The notes under the pieces were generated by a model. That model did no database searches. It was given only the letters and a program-made list of their open reading frames with translations, and was not told the DNA's origin. 64,000 nucleotides of DNA from Hoeflea sp. (GTDB taxonomy: Bacteria; Pseudomonadota; Alphaproteobacteria; Rhizobiales; Rhizobiaceae), in NCBI RefSeq assembly GCF_014359905.1, contig NZ_JACIYP010000009.1, positions 1 through 64,000 of the forward strand. Reading direction: 5' to 3'. Each line of letters opens with the position of its first letter. Position 1 is the stretch's first letter. The translations under genes were made by a program, and so were the position numbers. Below, piece by piece: positions 22,894 to 32,285 of this stretch.

Positions 22894-25158
22894 ATGCCCC
22901 CCGCCTGCCGTCCGTTGCTGAACAGCGCCCTCCTGCTCGTCTTCACCCTCCTGCTTGCCGCCACGCCACTGGCCAGTCCGGCCTGGGCGCAGTCGCCGCT
23001 GACCGGCGCAGCCAGCGAATCAGCCGACACACCTGAACCGACCGACGCGGTGATCAAGCCGCTGCTCGATGTGCTGAAGGATGACGCGGCGCGGGAAAAA
23101 CTCATCCAGTCGCTTGAGCAAGCCACCCCCGACGCCGACGCCGCGAACGCCGATGATGAAGCGGCCCCGACCACGCTGGCCGCCCAGCTGGCCGCGATCA
23201 CGCGCACCACGATCAACGAGACATTGGCCATCGGCCGCAAGTTCGTGACCGACCTATCGGGGCTGGCCACGCTGTTCAATGGCCGGTCCAATCTCGATTG
23301 GGGCAGCCTTGCTTCCATGCTGGCGCCCATTCTGGCGACCGTGGCGATATCGCTGGCGGTGTATCTCGTCGCCAAGCGGGTGCTGCGCGGCGGGCTTGGC
23401 AATGTCTCCATGCGCCTGCGCGATCGCGGCCTCTTTGCAGCGATCGCGCTGGTGGGGCTCTATTTCCTCGCGGAAGTCCTGGCGCTGGCGCTCGCCTATT
23501 TCTCCACCGGCGCCTTCGCCGCCACGCTGTTCGGGACGGCCGGCGTCTCGATCTACCAGACGCTCTACCTCAACGCCTTTCTGATCATGGGCGTCACCGC
23601 CATCATCATCCGCGTCGTCACCGGCATCGTGAATGGCGACTATGCCGTCCTCAGGCTGGCGCCCTCCGTGCGGCAGATGATGCGCCGGCGCGGCATCAGG
23701 CTTGCCGGCATCCTGATCTTCGGCATCGCCTTCCTGGTGCCCGCGGCCAACGCGCTGCTCTCGTTCACCGTCGGGCGAAGCCTTAGGGTCGTGGTCTACA
23801 CGATCGCCGCAATCTATGCGGTCATGGCGATCCGCGCCATCTCCGGCCTGCAGCAGGCCGCTGCCGAACTGCCCGACGAAGAGCCGCAGGAAGAGGGCGA
23901 CGCCGCCGTCGACGAGGCCCTGCCCGAACCGGTACAGTCGGCCTTCATGCAGGTCTGGCCGCTGATCGCCTATCTCTATGTCGGCGTCAGCTATGTCATC
24001 GCCCTGTCGCGGCCCGGGCTGTTCGTCGATTTCGTCGGCGGGGCGACGCTGAAGACCGCTCTCGCCCTGATCGTCGGCGGGCTGGTGCTGCGCGCCTGCG
24101 GCTATCTCGCAACCCTGAGCGTGAGGGCGCCGGCCTTCCTGCCTCTCGACAGCCAGGCGCTGTCGGCGCGGCTGACCTCGTTCGTGCCGGTGCTGCTCAG
24201 GGTGGTGTGGTTCCTGCTCAGCGTAGCCATCCTCGCCGTGGTGCTCGACGCCTGGGCGCTTGTCGATGTCGGCGGCTGGATCGAAGGCGAGCGCGGCAGC
24301 GCCATCATCGCCGGCCTGGTCAGCAGCCTGGTGGTTCTGGTCGTCAGCTTCGTGGTCTGGGCCGCAGCATCCTCCTGGATCGATTATCGCATGGAAGGCG
24401 GCAACGCCTCGGCCCTGCACTCCGCCCGCTACCGCACGCTCTATTCGCTCGCCAAGAACGCGCTCACGGTGGCGCTGGTGGTGTTCGGCGGCATGATCGC
24501 GCTGTCCGAGCTCGGGCTCGACATCGGCCCGCTGCTCGCCGGCGCCGGCGTGCTCGGCCTCGCCATCGGTTTTGGCGCACAGAAACTGGTGCAGGACATC
24601 ATCTCGGGCGTCTTCATCCAGCTCGAGAACGCCATGAATGTCGGCGACGTCGTCGGCGCAGGCGGCATCACCGGCGTGGTCGAGCGGCTGACGCTCCGCT
24701 CGGTGTCGCTGCGCGATCTCTCGGGCGTCTACCACATCATCCCGTTCAGCTCGGTCGACGCGGTGTCGAACTACATGCGGATCTACTCCTACCATGTCGA
24801 GGAAGTGGGCATCGCCTACAAGGAGAACGTCAGCGACGGCAAGGCCGCCATGGAGGAAGCCTTCGACCGCCTCAAGCAGACCGAGCACAATGCCGACATC
24901 CTGGCGCCGCTGGAAATGCACGGCGTCACAGGCCTGGGCGACAGCGCCGTCCTCATCCGCGCCCGCATCAAGACCGCCCCCGGCCAGCAATGGGGCGTGG
25001 GCCGCGCCTACACCGAACTGGTCAAGGAAGTGATGGACGAACGCGGCATCGAGATCCCCTTCCCGCACACGACGCTGTTTCTGGGCCGCGACAAGGAGGG
25101 GAAGACGGACGAGTTTCCGGTGCGGCTGGAGAAGGTGGGGGAGAAGGACGGGGAGTGA
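22894..25158 (+). CDS. Large MscS-type mechanosensitive ion channel
   Basis: A 754-residue inner-membrane protein. A signal peptide (residues 1-33, ending PAWAQ) precedes a ~110-residue periplasmic part, then about ten hydrophobic segments (first near 145, last near 560). The pore helix and MscS core are at about 546-571 (AGAGVLGLAIGFGAQKLVQD, then IISGVFIQLENAMNVGD). The beta domain has GITGVVERLTLRSVSLRD and VYHIIPFSSVDAVSNY, and the C-terminal alpha/beta cage ends FPHTTLFLG. It resembles long MscS members (YbiO/MscM-like), which open on hypo-osmotic shock. It is followed by the A+T-richer ietAS segment on the other strand. Confidence 0.93.
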   Translation: MPPACRPLLNSALLLVFTLLLAATPLASPAWAQSPLTGAASESADTPEPTDAVIKPLLDVLKDDAAREKLIQSLEQATPDADAANADDEAAPTTLAAQLAAITRTTINETLAIGRKFVTDLSGLATLFNGRSNLDWGSLASMLAPILATVAISLAVYLVAKRVLRGGLGNVSMRLRDRGLFAAIALVGLYFLAEVLALALAYFSTGAFAATLFGTAGVSIYQTLYLNAFLIMGVTAIIIRVVTGIVNGDYAVLRLAPSVRQMMRRRGIRLAGILIFGIAFLVPAANALLSFTVGRSLRVVVYTIAAIYAVMAIRAISGLQQAAAELPDEEPQEEGDAAVDEALPEPVQSAFMQVWPLIAYLYVGVSYVIALSRPGLFVDFVGGATLKTALALIVGGLVLRACGYLATLSVRAPAFLPLDSQALSARLTSFVPVLLRVVWFLLSVAILAVVLDAWALVDVGGWIEGERGSAIIAGLVSSLVVLVVSFVVWAAASSWIDYRMEGGNASALHSARYRTLYSLAKNALTVALVVFGGMIALSELGLDIGPLLAGAGVLGLAIGFGAQKLVQDIISGVFIQLENAMNVGDVVGAGGITGVVERLTLRSVSLRDLSGVYHIIPFSSVDAVSNYMRIYSYHVEEVGIAYKENVSDGKAAMEEAFDRLKQTEHNADILAPLEMHGVTGLGDSAVLIRARIKTAPGQQWGVGRAYTELVKEVMDERGIEIPFPHTTLFLGRDKEGKTDEFPVRLEKVGEKDGE

Positions 25159-25383
25159 CAGGGGCGGGAATCGCTCTCTCCGTAAAGCCGTAGCTGTGTG
25201 CGGCGTCTTTGCGTGCCCAAGTCGGCCGTTCGACGCCCTGTACGGAGCCGCAAAAGCATACGCCAGTGGAAACCGATCGTCCAAGTACGACGCGCTGGAT
25301 CAGGAATGACATCAGGCCCCGCACATCAGTGCCTCGCGCCGGCTGAGTTGTACTACCCGATGTGGGAAACAAAGGCGCTATCC

Positions 25384-27741
25384 TTACGCGCTTAGAACGA
25401 CAGCGACCTGCTGATAGAGCTCAAGCTCGGCCTCATGCCATAACTCGACTGCCACAGAAAATGTCTGCTCCTCCACCATGTTGGCAGCCCATTTGCCCTC
25501 ACAGCGGACGACAAGATAGTAGCTGTCGCCGTAGTTGGAGATATCGCGCTTACGGACGAACGTTCCGACTTGGAGGCTCCCTGCCTCCTGCATGGTGGCC
25601 AAAGGGTTCATTTTGCAGATCGCCGAAGCGTTTTCGAAAACTGCGGCACCGCCATTCTCTTCTTTTTCTTCAGCTTCCCATTTTCGGAACCTGTCAAAAA
25701 CCTCTTCGGTCGATTTTCCCCGCACGAGGTGATAGCCCATTTTGACGCCCAAATATTCTTTCCGGCTGTTCCGAACCGGCGGGTCAAAGGCAAGCGATAC
25801 CTTGATGTGCCGAACGCCCTTGACCGTTTGGAAATCGGTTGGAATAGGCACTTCGTAAACGGCAAATCGATCAATCGGGAGGCTATCCTCGATCGCCATC
25901 ACCACACGGTTGTCTTCCGAAGCTTCGGCAAGACTGACATCTGCCACGCCGTATCCGGCATATCTGAAATGCTCGCGACCGCCATCTGAGGTAACTCGTT
26001 CGATCAAATCGGCCGGGTGATCCGCACTCAAACCCATCAGTGCCCTGACAAAGTTTGCGCTCGCGTCAGGAAATTCCTCGAGTAGCGCAGCTGCCTTGTA
26101 GGCGGCAATGGGAGCCGCAAAAGAGGTTCCGTAACGATAAACCATCAGGCTCTGCAAATAATTCGCGTTGAGCGTCAGAACGCCGCAGCTGTCGCGATCG
26201 GCCGACAAGCTGGATGAAAATCCCTGCCACACGGCAGTACCACCATACTCGACCAAGTCAGGCTTAATGCTCTTGGCAAAGCCGGGGCCACATCGGCTGA
26301 AGGGTGATGGATGATGTGCGGCGGTCAAAGCCACGATGTCTGCATCAAACTCGTCTCCCGGCATGAGACCATTGGAGTGAGCTAAAGATCCAACGACAAC
26401 AGAGTTCATCGAGCTGGCCGGCTCATAGAGCCTGTGCTCATCTTCAAGCAAATACTCAGGATAAATGCCAACGCCTTCGTCCGCGATGCGATGGCTTATG
26501 GCCGGGATATTGCCCGCTGAAACGGTAATGACGACGCCAAGCTCGCGGACGAGATTATCAAGTGTCATCGCCCAGTTCGATGGACGGCCACCAACTATGT
26601 GCTCGATATCGGCGAGTGATATGTTGATCACCCGGCAACCATATTCTTCTCTAAGCCGCCGGATTGCTTCCTCCACTATATCAGCGACTGTGCGTTCTTC
26701 GTCAAAATGGCCATTCGCATCGACAATCTTGGCGCTGGCGATACGAAACCGCGGTGCTAAAATGTTCTGAGAAATCTGTTCGGCAATTGATCCGTAGCTC
26801 GCAAGAGCCGCTACAGATGTGCCATGGCGTTTTTCGTCATCGCTCCCGAGCTCAGCCGGGACACCGAATGTACCGGCGATGACGCCGTCGAGCATTGGAT
26901 GGGCCGCTGTAATTCCGGAATCGACAATTCCAATACAAACAGCATTCGCCGATGGCGGGCTTATTGGTGGAAGTTCGGTGGTCGTCAGAGTTGCTCCCGG
27001 ATCGGAGGCAAAGTCAGGCACTGCGGGGAGGTCTATCCAGGCAACTTCAGCCATTGCCAGCAGTTCCTTCAACCCGGCTCCCGGAACTCGCACCCGAACG
27101 ATAAAGAGCCCTGCACCGCGATAACGGCTGAGGAGCTCGCAGCCGAACTCATCGGCCTTTCGGGCGACACGATCGACATAAAGGTCAGTTAGCAAATCTT
27201 CGTTGACGTCCCAGAGCTCGACATCAATCAGAAAGACATCGCCGTCCGGAATCATCTCCACCATCGCGAAGCCATGCCTAGCCAGTGCACTGCCAATTTT
27301 GTCGTTAGCAGATAGTTCGTCAAAGCTATCGATAACGCCGAAGAAGCTAGCATGCCTAGCCCCGACCTGGGTGACGGGAATGGGGCCTGCATATTGCTCT
27401 GATCTCTCCCGCAGAACCGCTAGACTTGGGTCGACTGATAGTGCCACGGTGACGTCGTCCGACCGTTGCTCAAGGATTTGCAGCCCGACGCCGGTAAGGG
27501 CATCTTCGCTGAGATAGCCATCCGTATTGATTTTCAGAATGACCGTGGGATCGGCAACGGGCTCATCAACGCGTTCGGCATTGCGCACCGCGTTACGCTC
27601 AACGAGCTGTGCGAGCTGAAGACGCAGTTGGCTACCGTGCAAGACATGATTTCTCGGTGGCGCGGTTCCAAAGCCAGGTTTCTTGCGTCGTTCGAGTTGG
27701 CCTTCAAGGCGGCGAAGTTTCAGGTGAGGTCGTCGTGCCAC
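25384..27741 (-). CDS. ietS: Subtilisin-like serine protease, IetS-type
   Basis: A 785-residue protein with no signal peptide, so cytoplasmic. The first ~260 residues are basic then mixed alpha/beta and unlike a classical propeptide. The S8 catalytic domain follows with all key residues present: Asp274 in GIVDSGITAAHPM, His306 in KRHGTSVAALA, oxyanion Asn411 in SAGNIPA, and Ser540 in YGTSFAAPIAAYKAAAL. About 200 C-terminal residues form an extra beta-rich domain. The start is GTG with GGGGA seven bases upstream. It follows the AAA+ gene by 12 bases, as in the IetA-IetS pair of Agrobacterium Ti plasmids (a plasmid stability and incompatibility module, also listed among anti-phage systems). The A+T content is clearly higher than in flanking genes. 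Confidence 0.88.
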   Translation of the reverse strand: MARRPHLKLRRLEGQLERRKKPGFGTAPPRNHVLHGSQLRLQLAQLVERNAVRNAERVDEPVADPTVILKINTDGYLSEDALTGVGLQILEQRSDDVTVALSVDPSLAVLRERSEQYAGPIPVTQVGARHASFFGVIDSFDELSANDKIGSALARHGFAMVEMIPDGDVFLIDVELWDVNEDLLTDLYVDRVARKADEFGCELLSRYRGAGLFIVRVRVPGAGLKELLAMAEVAWIDLPAVPDFASDPGATLTTTELPPISPPSANAVCIGIVDSGITAAHPMLDGVIAGTFGVPAELGSDDEKRHGTSVAALASYGSIAEQISQNILAPRFRIASAKIVDANGHFDEERTVADIVEEAIRRLREEYGCRVINISLADIEHIVGGRPSNWAMTLDNLVRELGVVITVSAGNIPAISHRIADEGVGIYPEYLLEDEHRLYEPASSMNSVVVGSLAHSNGLMPGDEFDADIVALTAAHHPSPFSRCGPGFAKSIKPDLVEYGGTAVWQGFSSSLSADRDSCGVLTLNANYLQSLMVYRYGTSFAAPIAAYKAAALLEEFPDASANFVRALMGLSADHPADLIERVTSDGGREHFRYAGYGVADVSLAEASEDNRVVMAIEDSLPIDRFAVYEVPIPTDFQTVKGVRHIKVSLAFDPPVRNSRKEYLGVKMGYHLVRGKSTEEVFDRFRKWEAEEKEENGGAAVFENASAICKMNPLATMQEAGSLQVGTFVRKRDISNYGDSYYLVVRCEGKWAANMVEEQTFSVAVELWHEAELELYQQVAVVLSA

Positions 27742-27753
27742 GAAAATCCCCTA

Positions 27754-28680
27754 TCAAATAGAGGAGCTCACCTTACTCTGAATATCTTTGCGACGTCGAT
27801 CGGAATTTATCGCGTAATCGAAGTCTAGTCGAGATATCTTCTTGCGACGCTGCATGATGGCGTGTCGCATTGCGGTATAACAGATGCGTTCAACGTCGGC
27901 GTGACTTCTTCCGACAAGTTGCTTTGCATCAGCAGCAATATCGAATTCGAGGCCAAAATTTCGTGTTTTGAACTTGATCAGCCGACGGATGTCTGACGCG
28001 TTCGGACGCCCGAATAGAACGACTTCATCAAATCGTCGTATAATCGCAGGGTCAATCGTAGACTCGAGGTTGGTTGCAGCAACGATAAAACCACGACCTT
28101 TAAATCGTTCGATCATCAGCAAGAGATTATTCACGACCCTGCGCATTTCATTATGCTCGGTTGGATCGGATCTGGTCCTGGCCAAGGCATCAAATTCGTC
28201 GAGGAACAGAATAGAAGTCTGACGTTCAGCGGCATCAAACAGGCGGCGCAGGTTCGATGCTGTCTCCCCCAGCATGGAGCCAATCAATGCATCAAGCTTG
28301 GCCACCATGAATGGTAGCCCAAGCTCCTTGGCGAGCACCTCAGCGGTGAGCGATTTGCCGCAGCCAGGTGGACCACAAAACAGCAACCTCGACCGCAGTG
28401 GCAGGCCATGGCTTCGAATGGCCTCGCTGTGACGATATTCATCTGCAATATCGTACAGCGTTCGCGAGACCTCGGTCGAGAGCACCAGCTCCCGAACATC
28501 GCGTTGCGGCTCTACGAATTCCATGAACTCCGCGGCACGCCCAGAAAGATTTCCTGTCGGAGAAAACGCCTGTCGAGGGAGGGAATCACCGCCAGCGAAA
28601 CGAGATTTGGAACCCAAAAGCGGCTTTAGGGCAGAAGCCTTTTCCGCTTCCGCGGTTGGTTTTGATCCTGATCGCGACAT
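27754..28680 (-). CDS. ietA: AAA+ ATPase, IetA-type partner of the subtilase
   Basis: A 308-residue AAA+ protein. The Walker A GPPGCGKS (103-110), Walker B ILFLDEFD (157-164), sensor-1 Asn204 (VAATNLES) and arginine fingers Arg215/Arg216 (DPAIIRRFDEV) are all intact, and the lid domain ends with a basic tail. Residues 1-60 are polar and low-complexity. The closest known types are the FtsH/Cdc48-like small AAA proteins that accompany subtilases in IetAS. It is the first gene of a two-gene operon; AAGGGGC is well placed before its ATG. In the Ti plasmid work the AAA protein was the antidote and the protease the toxic partner; here this is by analogy. Confidence 0.88.
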   Translation of the reverse strand: MSRSGSKPTAEAEKASALKPLLGSKSRFAGGDSLPRQAFSPTGNLSGRAAEFMEFVEPQRDVRELVLSTEVSRTLYDIADEYRHSEAIRSHGLPLRSRLLFCGPPGCGKSLTAEVLAKELGLPFMVAKLDALIGSMLGETASNLRRLFDAAERQTSILFLDEFDALARTRSDPTEHNEMRRVVNNLLLMIERFKGRGFIVAATNLESTIDPAIIRRFDEVVLFGRPNASDIRRLIKFKTRNFGLEFDIAADAKQLVGRSHADVERICYTAMRHAIMQRRKKISRLDFDYAINSDRRRKDIQSKVSSSI

Positions 28681-29031
28681 GATTGCCCCTTATGCCAACA
28701 CCCTACATTGGGCAAGTTGATTTCTCAACTCCCCTACACACATCGGCTTTAGAATCATCGCATAATAAGGCGAGTTATTGGCATTTGGGGACATTTCGTG
28801 TGGATAAGCAAATGCTCATACCAAATCGACGCTGGGCCGCATTGTCGTCCAACAGTCCCGCTCGACGACTAGGTGCCACGTGTCGGCAATGATGATCGCC
28901 TTACCATCTGCGGAGGTCTTGCCGAGATGCCTTCACCGCTTTGCGACCGGTATGCGGCAGCTATGCCGTCGATAACTCCTAGAACCTGCAAATCCGCTCG
29001 CGCCCGCTTCTCAGCCGTTCTACCCCACCCC
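28681..29031. other. Non-coding stretch between ietA and priA
   Basis: 351 bases with no convincing gene. The part nearest ietA (28681-28830) is A+T-rich and must hold the ietAS promoter; AGTTGA-TTTC-TCAACT around 28719-28734 is a small inverted repeat that could be an operator. The G+C rises again after about 28850, close to priA. I see no integrase, transposase or tRNA remnant. Confidence 0.5.
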
Positions 29032-31272
29032 TCACAGAAAACTCTGCGGATCGATATCCACCTGCACCTGCACCGATCCCCGCGCCCTGGGCCCCTTGGC
29101 GAGCATCGCGCGCACGAACCCCTGCATGTCGCGCCCGCGTTCGCCGTGCACCAGCAGGCGGAAGCGGTGGCGGCCGCGGATCAGGGCGAGCGGCGCTTCG
29201 GCGGGGCCCAGCACCATGATCCCCGGCGTGGGGGGTGCTGCGGCGCGTAAGCCCCGCGCGTGGCCTTCGGCCTCGGGGCGGGTCGCGGCCGAGACGATCA
29301 CCGAGGCGAGGCGGCCGAAGGGGGGGAGGTGGGCGCGGCTGCGTTCGTCGGTCTCGCGCTCGTAGAAGGCCTCCGCGTCGCCCGAGGCGAAGGCCTGCAT
29401 CACCGGGTGCTGCGGCTGGTAGGTCTGGATCAGGCCCAGGCTCTTGTGGCCCGCGCGCCCGGCCCGGCCGGTGACCTGCGACAGCAGCTGATAGGTCCGC
29501 TCGGCGGCGCGCGGATCGCCGTTCGCGAGCCCCAGATCGGCGTCGACCACGCCCACCAGCGTCATCAGCGGGAAATTGTGCCCCTTGGCCACCAGCTGCG
29601 TGCCGATGACGATGTCGGCCTCGCCCTTGGCGATCGCCTCGAGCTCGATCCTGAGCCTTCGCGTGCCGCCCATCATGTCCGACGACAGCACGATGGTGCG
29701 CGCGTCGGGGAAGTGCTTGTCGGCTTCTTCCGCGATGCGCTCGATCCCCGGCCCGCAGGCGGCCAGGTGGTCGAGCGTGCCGCAGGAGGGGCAGGCCTGC
29801 GGCGTGGGCTCGGCGTGCCCGCAATGGTGGCACTGCAATTGCCCGCGAAAACGGTGCTCGACCAGCCAGCTCGAACAGTCCGGACACTCGAAGCGGTGGC
29901 CGCAGACCCGGCACAGCGTCAGCGGCGCATAGCCGCGGCGGTTGAGGAACAAGAGCGCCTGTTCCTTGCGCTCGAGCGTCTGCGCCATCGCGTTCAAGAG
30001 CACCGGAGACAGGAAGCCGCCGCGCGCCGGCGCGTGCCGGCGCATGTCGACGAGCTTGATGTCGGGCAGCACCGCTTCGGCGTAGCGGCTTTCGAGCTTC
30101 ACATGCCGGTAGCGGCCCTGCCGGGCGTTGACGCGGCTCTCGATCGACGGCGTGGCGGAGGCCAGCACCACCGGGATATTGGCCAGCCGCGCGCGCACCA
30201 CCGCCATGTCGCGGGCGTTGTAGAACACCCGGTCCTCCTGCTTGTAGGCCGGGTCGTGCTCCTCGTCGACGATGATGAGACCCAGATCGGCAAACGGCAG
30301 GAACAGCGCCGAGCGCGCCCCCGCCACCACCGAGATCCCCGCCTCCGCCGTCTGCCGCCACACCTTCTCGCGCATGCGCGGCGTGACCTCGGAATGCCAT
30401 TCCGCCGGGCGCGCGCCGAAGCGCTCGTGGAAGCGGTCGAGAAACGCGGCCGTCAGCGCGATCTCGGGCAGCAGGATCAGCACCTGCCTACCGGCCCGCA
30501 CCGCCTCGGCGATCGCCTCGAAATAGACCTCGGTCTTGCCCGAGCCGGTGACGCCGTCGAGCAGCGTGACGCTGAAGCTTCCCTCCGCCACCGTAGACCG
30601 CAGCGCGTCCGCCGCTTCCGCCTGGCCGGGCTCGAGCGCCGGCGGCTGGTAGTCGGGATCGGGTGCCGCCACCACCGGCGGCGGCCTGAGCCGGACCGGC
30701 TCGAACACGCCCTGGGCCGACAGCCCGTCGATCACGCTTGGCGTCACACCCGCCGCATGCGCAAGCCCGCTGCGGGTCCAGGCAAGCCCGTCGCCCGCCT
30801 GCTCGAGCACCCGCTCGCGCGCCGCGGTCAGCCGTTCGGGCCTTGTCTGCGTCAGCCTCAGCGCATCGATCATCGGCTCGGGATCGAACGCGGCCGGCGC
30901 CCTCAGCGCCATCCGCGCCACCAGGCCGGGCGGCGACAGCGTGTAGGCAGAGACCCAATCGATGAAGCGGCGCATCGGCTCGACGATCGGCGGGCAATCG
31001 AACACCTGCACGATCTCGCGCAGCTTCTTCGGATCGACCTGGTCGGCATCGCCGTCCCAGACAATGCCCGGCACCAGCCGCGGCCCCAGCGGCACCTGCA
31101 CGATCTGGCCGGGTTCAGCCTTCGTGCCTGCCGGCAGCGCATAGGAATAGGCCCGCTCGGCCGGCATCGGAATCAGCACCGGCACGATCCTGCGCGGGAA
31201 CAGCCCTTCCTGTTCCCGGGCCTGTCCCGCGTTCTGTCCCCGGTCATCTCTTCGTCGCGAATCTTTTTCCAT
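29032..31272 (-). CDS. priA: Primosomal protein N' (replication restart helicase PriA)
   Basis: A 746-residue superfamily 2 helicase that reloads the replisome at stalled forks. The N-terminal DNA-binding part has RIVPVLIPMPAERAYSYALP. Helicase motif I is LDGVTGSGKTEVYFEAIAEA (about residue 240), motif II DEEHDPAYKQED (about 334). The zinc-binding insert has eight Cys (about 450-505: CRVCGHRFECPDCSS and CHHCGHAEPTPQACPSCG). Later motifs GTQLVAKGHNFP and QVTGRAGRAGH are present. The ATG at 31272 is used; MEKDSRRRDD is a poorly conserved leader and the real start could be slightly inside. Confidence 0.96.
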   Translation of the reverse strand: MEKDSRRRDDRGQNAGQAREQEGLFPRRIVPVLIPMPAERAYSYALPAGTKAEPGQIVQVPLGPRLVPGIVWDGDADQVDPKKLREIVQVFDCPPIVEPMRRFIDWVSAYTLSPPGLVARMALRAPAAFDPEPMIDALRLTQTRPERLTAARERVLEQAGDGLAWTRSGLAHAAGVTPSVIDGLSAQGVFEPVRLRPPPVVAAPDPDYQPPALEPGQAEAADALRSTVAEGSFSVTLLDGVTGSGKTEVYFEAIAEAVRAGRQVLILLPEIALTAAFLDRFHERFGARPAEWHSEVTPRMREKVWRQTAEAGISVVAGARSALFLPFADLGLIIVDEEHDPAYKQEDRVFYNARDMAVVRARLANIPVVLASATPSIESRVNARQGRYRHVKLESRYAEAVLPDIKLVDMRRHAPARGGFLSPVLLNAMAQTLERKEQALLFLNRRGYAPLTLCRVCGHRFECPDCSSWLVEHRFRGQLQCHHCGHAEPTPQACPSCGTLDHLAACGPGIERIAEEADKHFPDARTIVLSSDMMGGTRRLRIELEAIAKGEADIVIGTQLVAKGHNFPLMTLVGVVDADLGLANGDPRAAERTYQLLSQVTGRAGRAGHKSLGLIQTYQPQHPVMQAFASGDAEAFYERETDERSRAHLPPFGRLASVIVSAATRPEAEGHARGLRAAAPPTPGIMVLGPAEAPLALIRGRHRFRLLVHGERGRDMQGFVRAMLAKGPRARGSVQVQVDIDPQSFL

Positions 31273-31368
31273 TTGGCGTGACCTTGCCCCCGGATTGGGC
31301 TAAAGGGAACCCGGATTTGTTCTGGAGCGCGCCGGGTCATCCCGGCTGGCGCGAAATTGGAGGCTCAC

Positions 31369-32022
31369 ATGAAATTCTTTGTCGACACCGCCGATGTAAG
31401 CGAGATTCGCGAACTCAACGATCTGGGCCTGATCGATGGCGTCACCACCAATCCCTCGCTGATCATGAAGTCCGGCCGCGACATCCGCGAAGTCACCAAG
31501 GAAATCTGCTCAATCGTCGACGGCCCGGTTTCCGCCGAAGTGGCCGCCACCGACTACGACACGATCATGAAGGAAGCCGCGGTCCTGGCCAAGATCGCCG
31601 ACAATATCTGCATCAAGCTGCCGCTGACGCTCGACGGCCTCAAGGCCTGCCGCGCGCTGACCTCCGACGGCCACATGACCAATGTGACGCTGTGCTTCTC
31701 CGCCAACCAGGCGCTGCTCGCCGCCAAGGCCGGCGCGTCCTTCATCTCGCCCTTCATCGGCCGTCTCGACGACATGGGCCTCGACGGCATGGACCTGATC
31801 CGCGAGATCCGCCAGATCTACGACAATTACGGCTTCGACACAGAGATCCTCGCCGCCTCGATCCGCACCGTGGGCCATGTCAAGGAAGCAGCCCTGATCG
31901 GCGCCGACGTGGCCACCATCCCCGCCTCCACCATCAAGGCGCTGGTCAAGCACCCACTCACCGACAAGGGCCTCGACGCCTTCCTCGCCGACTGGAAGAA
32001 GACCGGCCAGACCATCGCCTGA
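31369..32022 (+). CDS. fsa: Fructose-6-phosphate aldolase / transaldolase (TalC-type)
   Basis: A 217-residue small transaldolase-fold enzyme. [31 protein letters not shown], the Schiff-base Lys83 in [29 protein letters not shown] and SPFIGRLDD are diagnostic. The family cleaves fructose-6-phosphate or acts as a transaldolase; which activity dominates cannot be told from sequence here. GGAGG sits six bases before the ATG at 31369. It is divergent from priA (96 bases apart) and closed by a strong terminator. Confidence 0.95.
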   Translation: MKFFVDTADVSEIRELNDLGLIDGVTTNPSLIMKSGRDIREVTKEICSIVDGPVSAEVAATDYDTIMKEAAVLAKIADNICIKLPLTLDGLKACRALTSDGHMTNVTLCFSANQALLAAKAGASFISPFIGRLDDMGLDGMDLIREIRQIYDNYGFDTEILAASIRTVGHVKEAALIGADVATIPASTIKALVKHPLTDKGLDAFLADWKKTGQTIA

Positions 32023-32074
32023 CCACGGGCGCCTGATCGGGAGCCCGCCACGGGCCATCCAACTCACAAACGTC

Positions 32075-32102
32075 AACGGCCCGGTCATCCCGGGCCGTTT
32101 TC
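32075..32102 (+). terminator. Rho-independent terminator after fsa
   Basis: AACGGCCCGG (32075-32084) pairs perfectly with CCGGGCCGTT (32090-32099) around TCATC, followed by TT. It lies 53 bases after the fsa stop. Confidence 0.85.
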
Positions 32103-32149
32103 GTATCTGCAAAGTCATGCGTGGGATGGGCGATGCCCTATCCTCCGTC

Positions 32150-32227
32150 ATGCCGGCCTTGAGCCGGCATCCAGCCACGGCGCGTCCACGCCGTGAAAGA
32201 ATCTCTTGCGATCAAGGACTTGATCGC
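32150..32227. repeat. Intergenic palindrome cluster (RIME/REP-like)
   Basis: Three inverted repeats in tandem: ATGCCGGC-CTTGA-GCCGGCAT (32150-32170), a CACGGCG/CGCCGTG pair just after it, and GCGATCAA-GGAC-TTGATCGC (32208-32227). The first resembles the dispersed palindromic elements common between genes in alphaproteobacteria. It lies between convergent genes. Confidence 0.45.
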
Positions 32228-32285
32228 GCCCGATCATACCGGGCCGTGTTCGTTGAACATCTCTCGCTTTTGGTCCGCGGCAGCC

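Noticed and set aside
29260-31281. A 673-codon + strand open frame opposite priA.
   Set aside because: Antisense shadow; priA has all helicase motifs and zinc ligands on the other strand.
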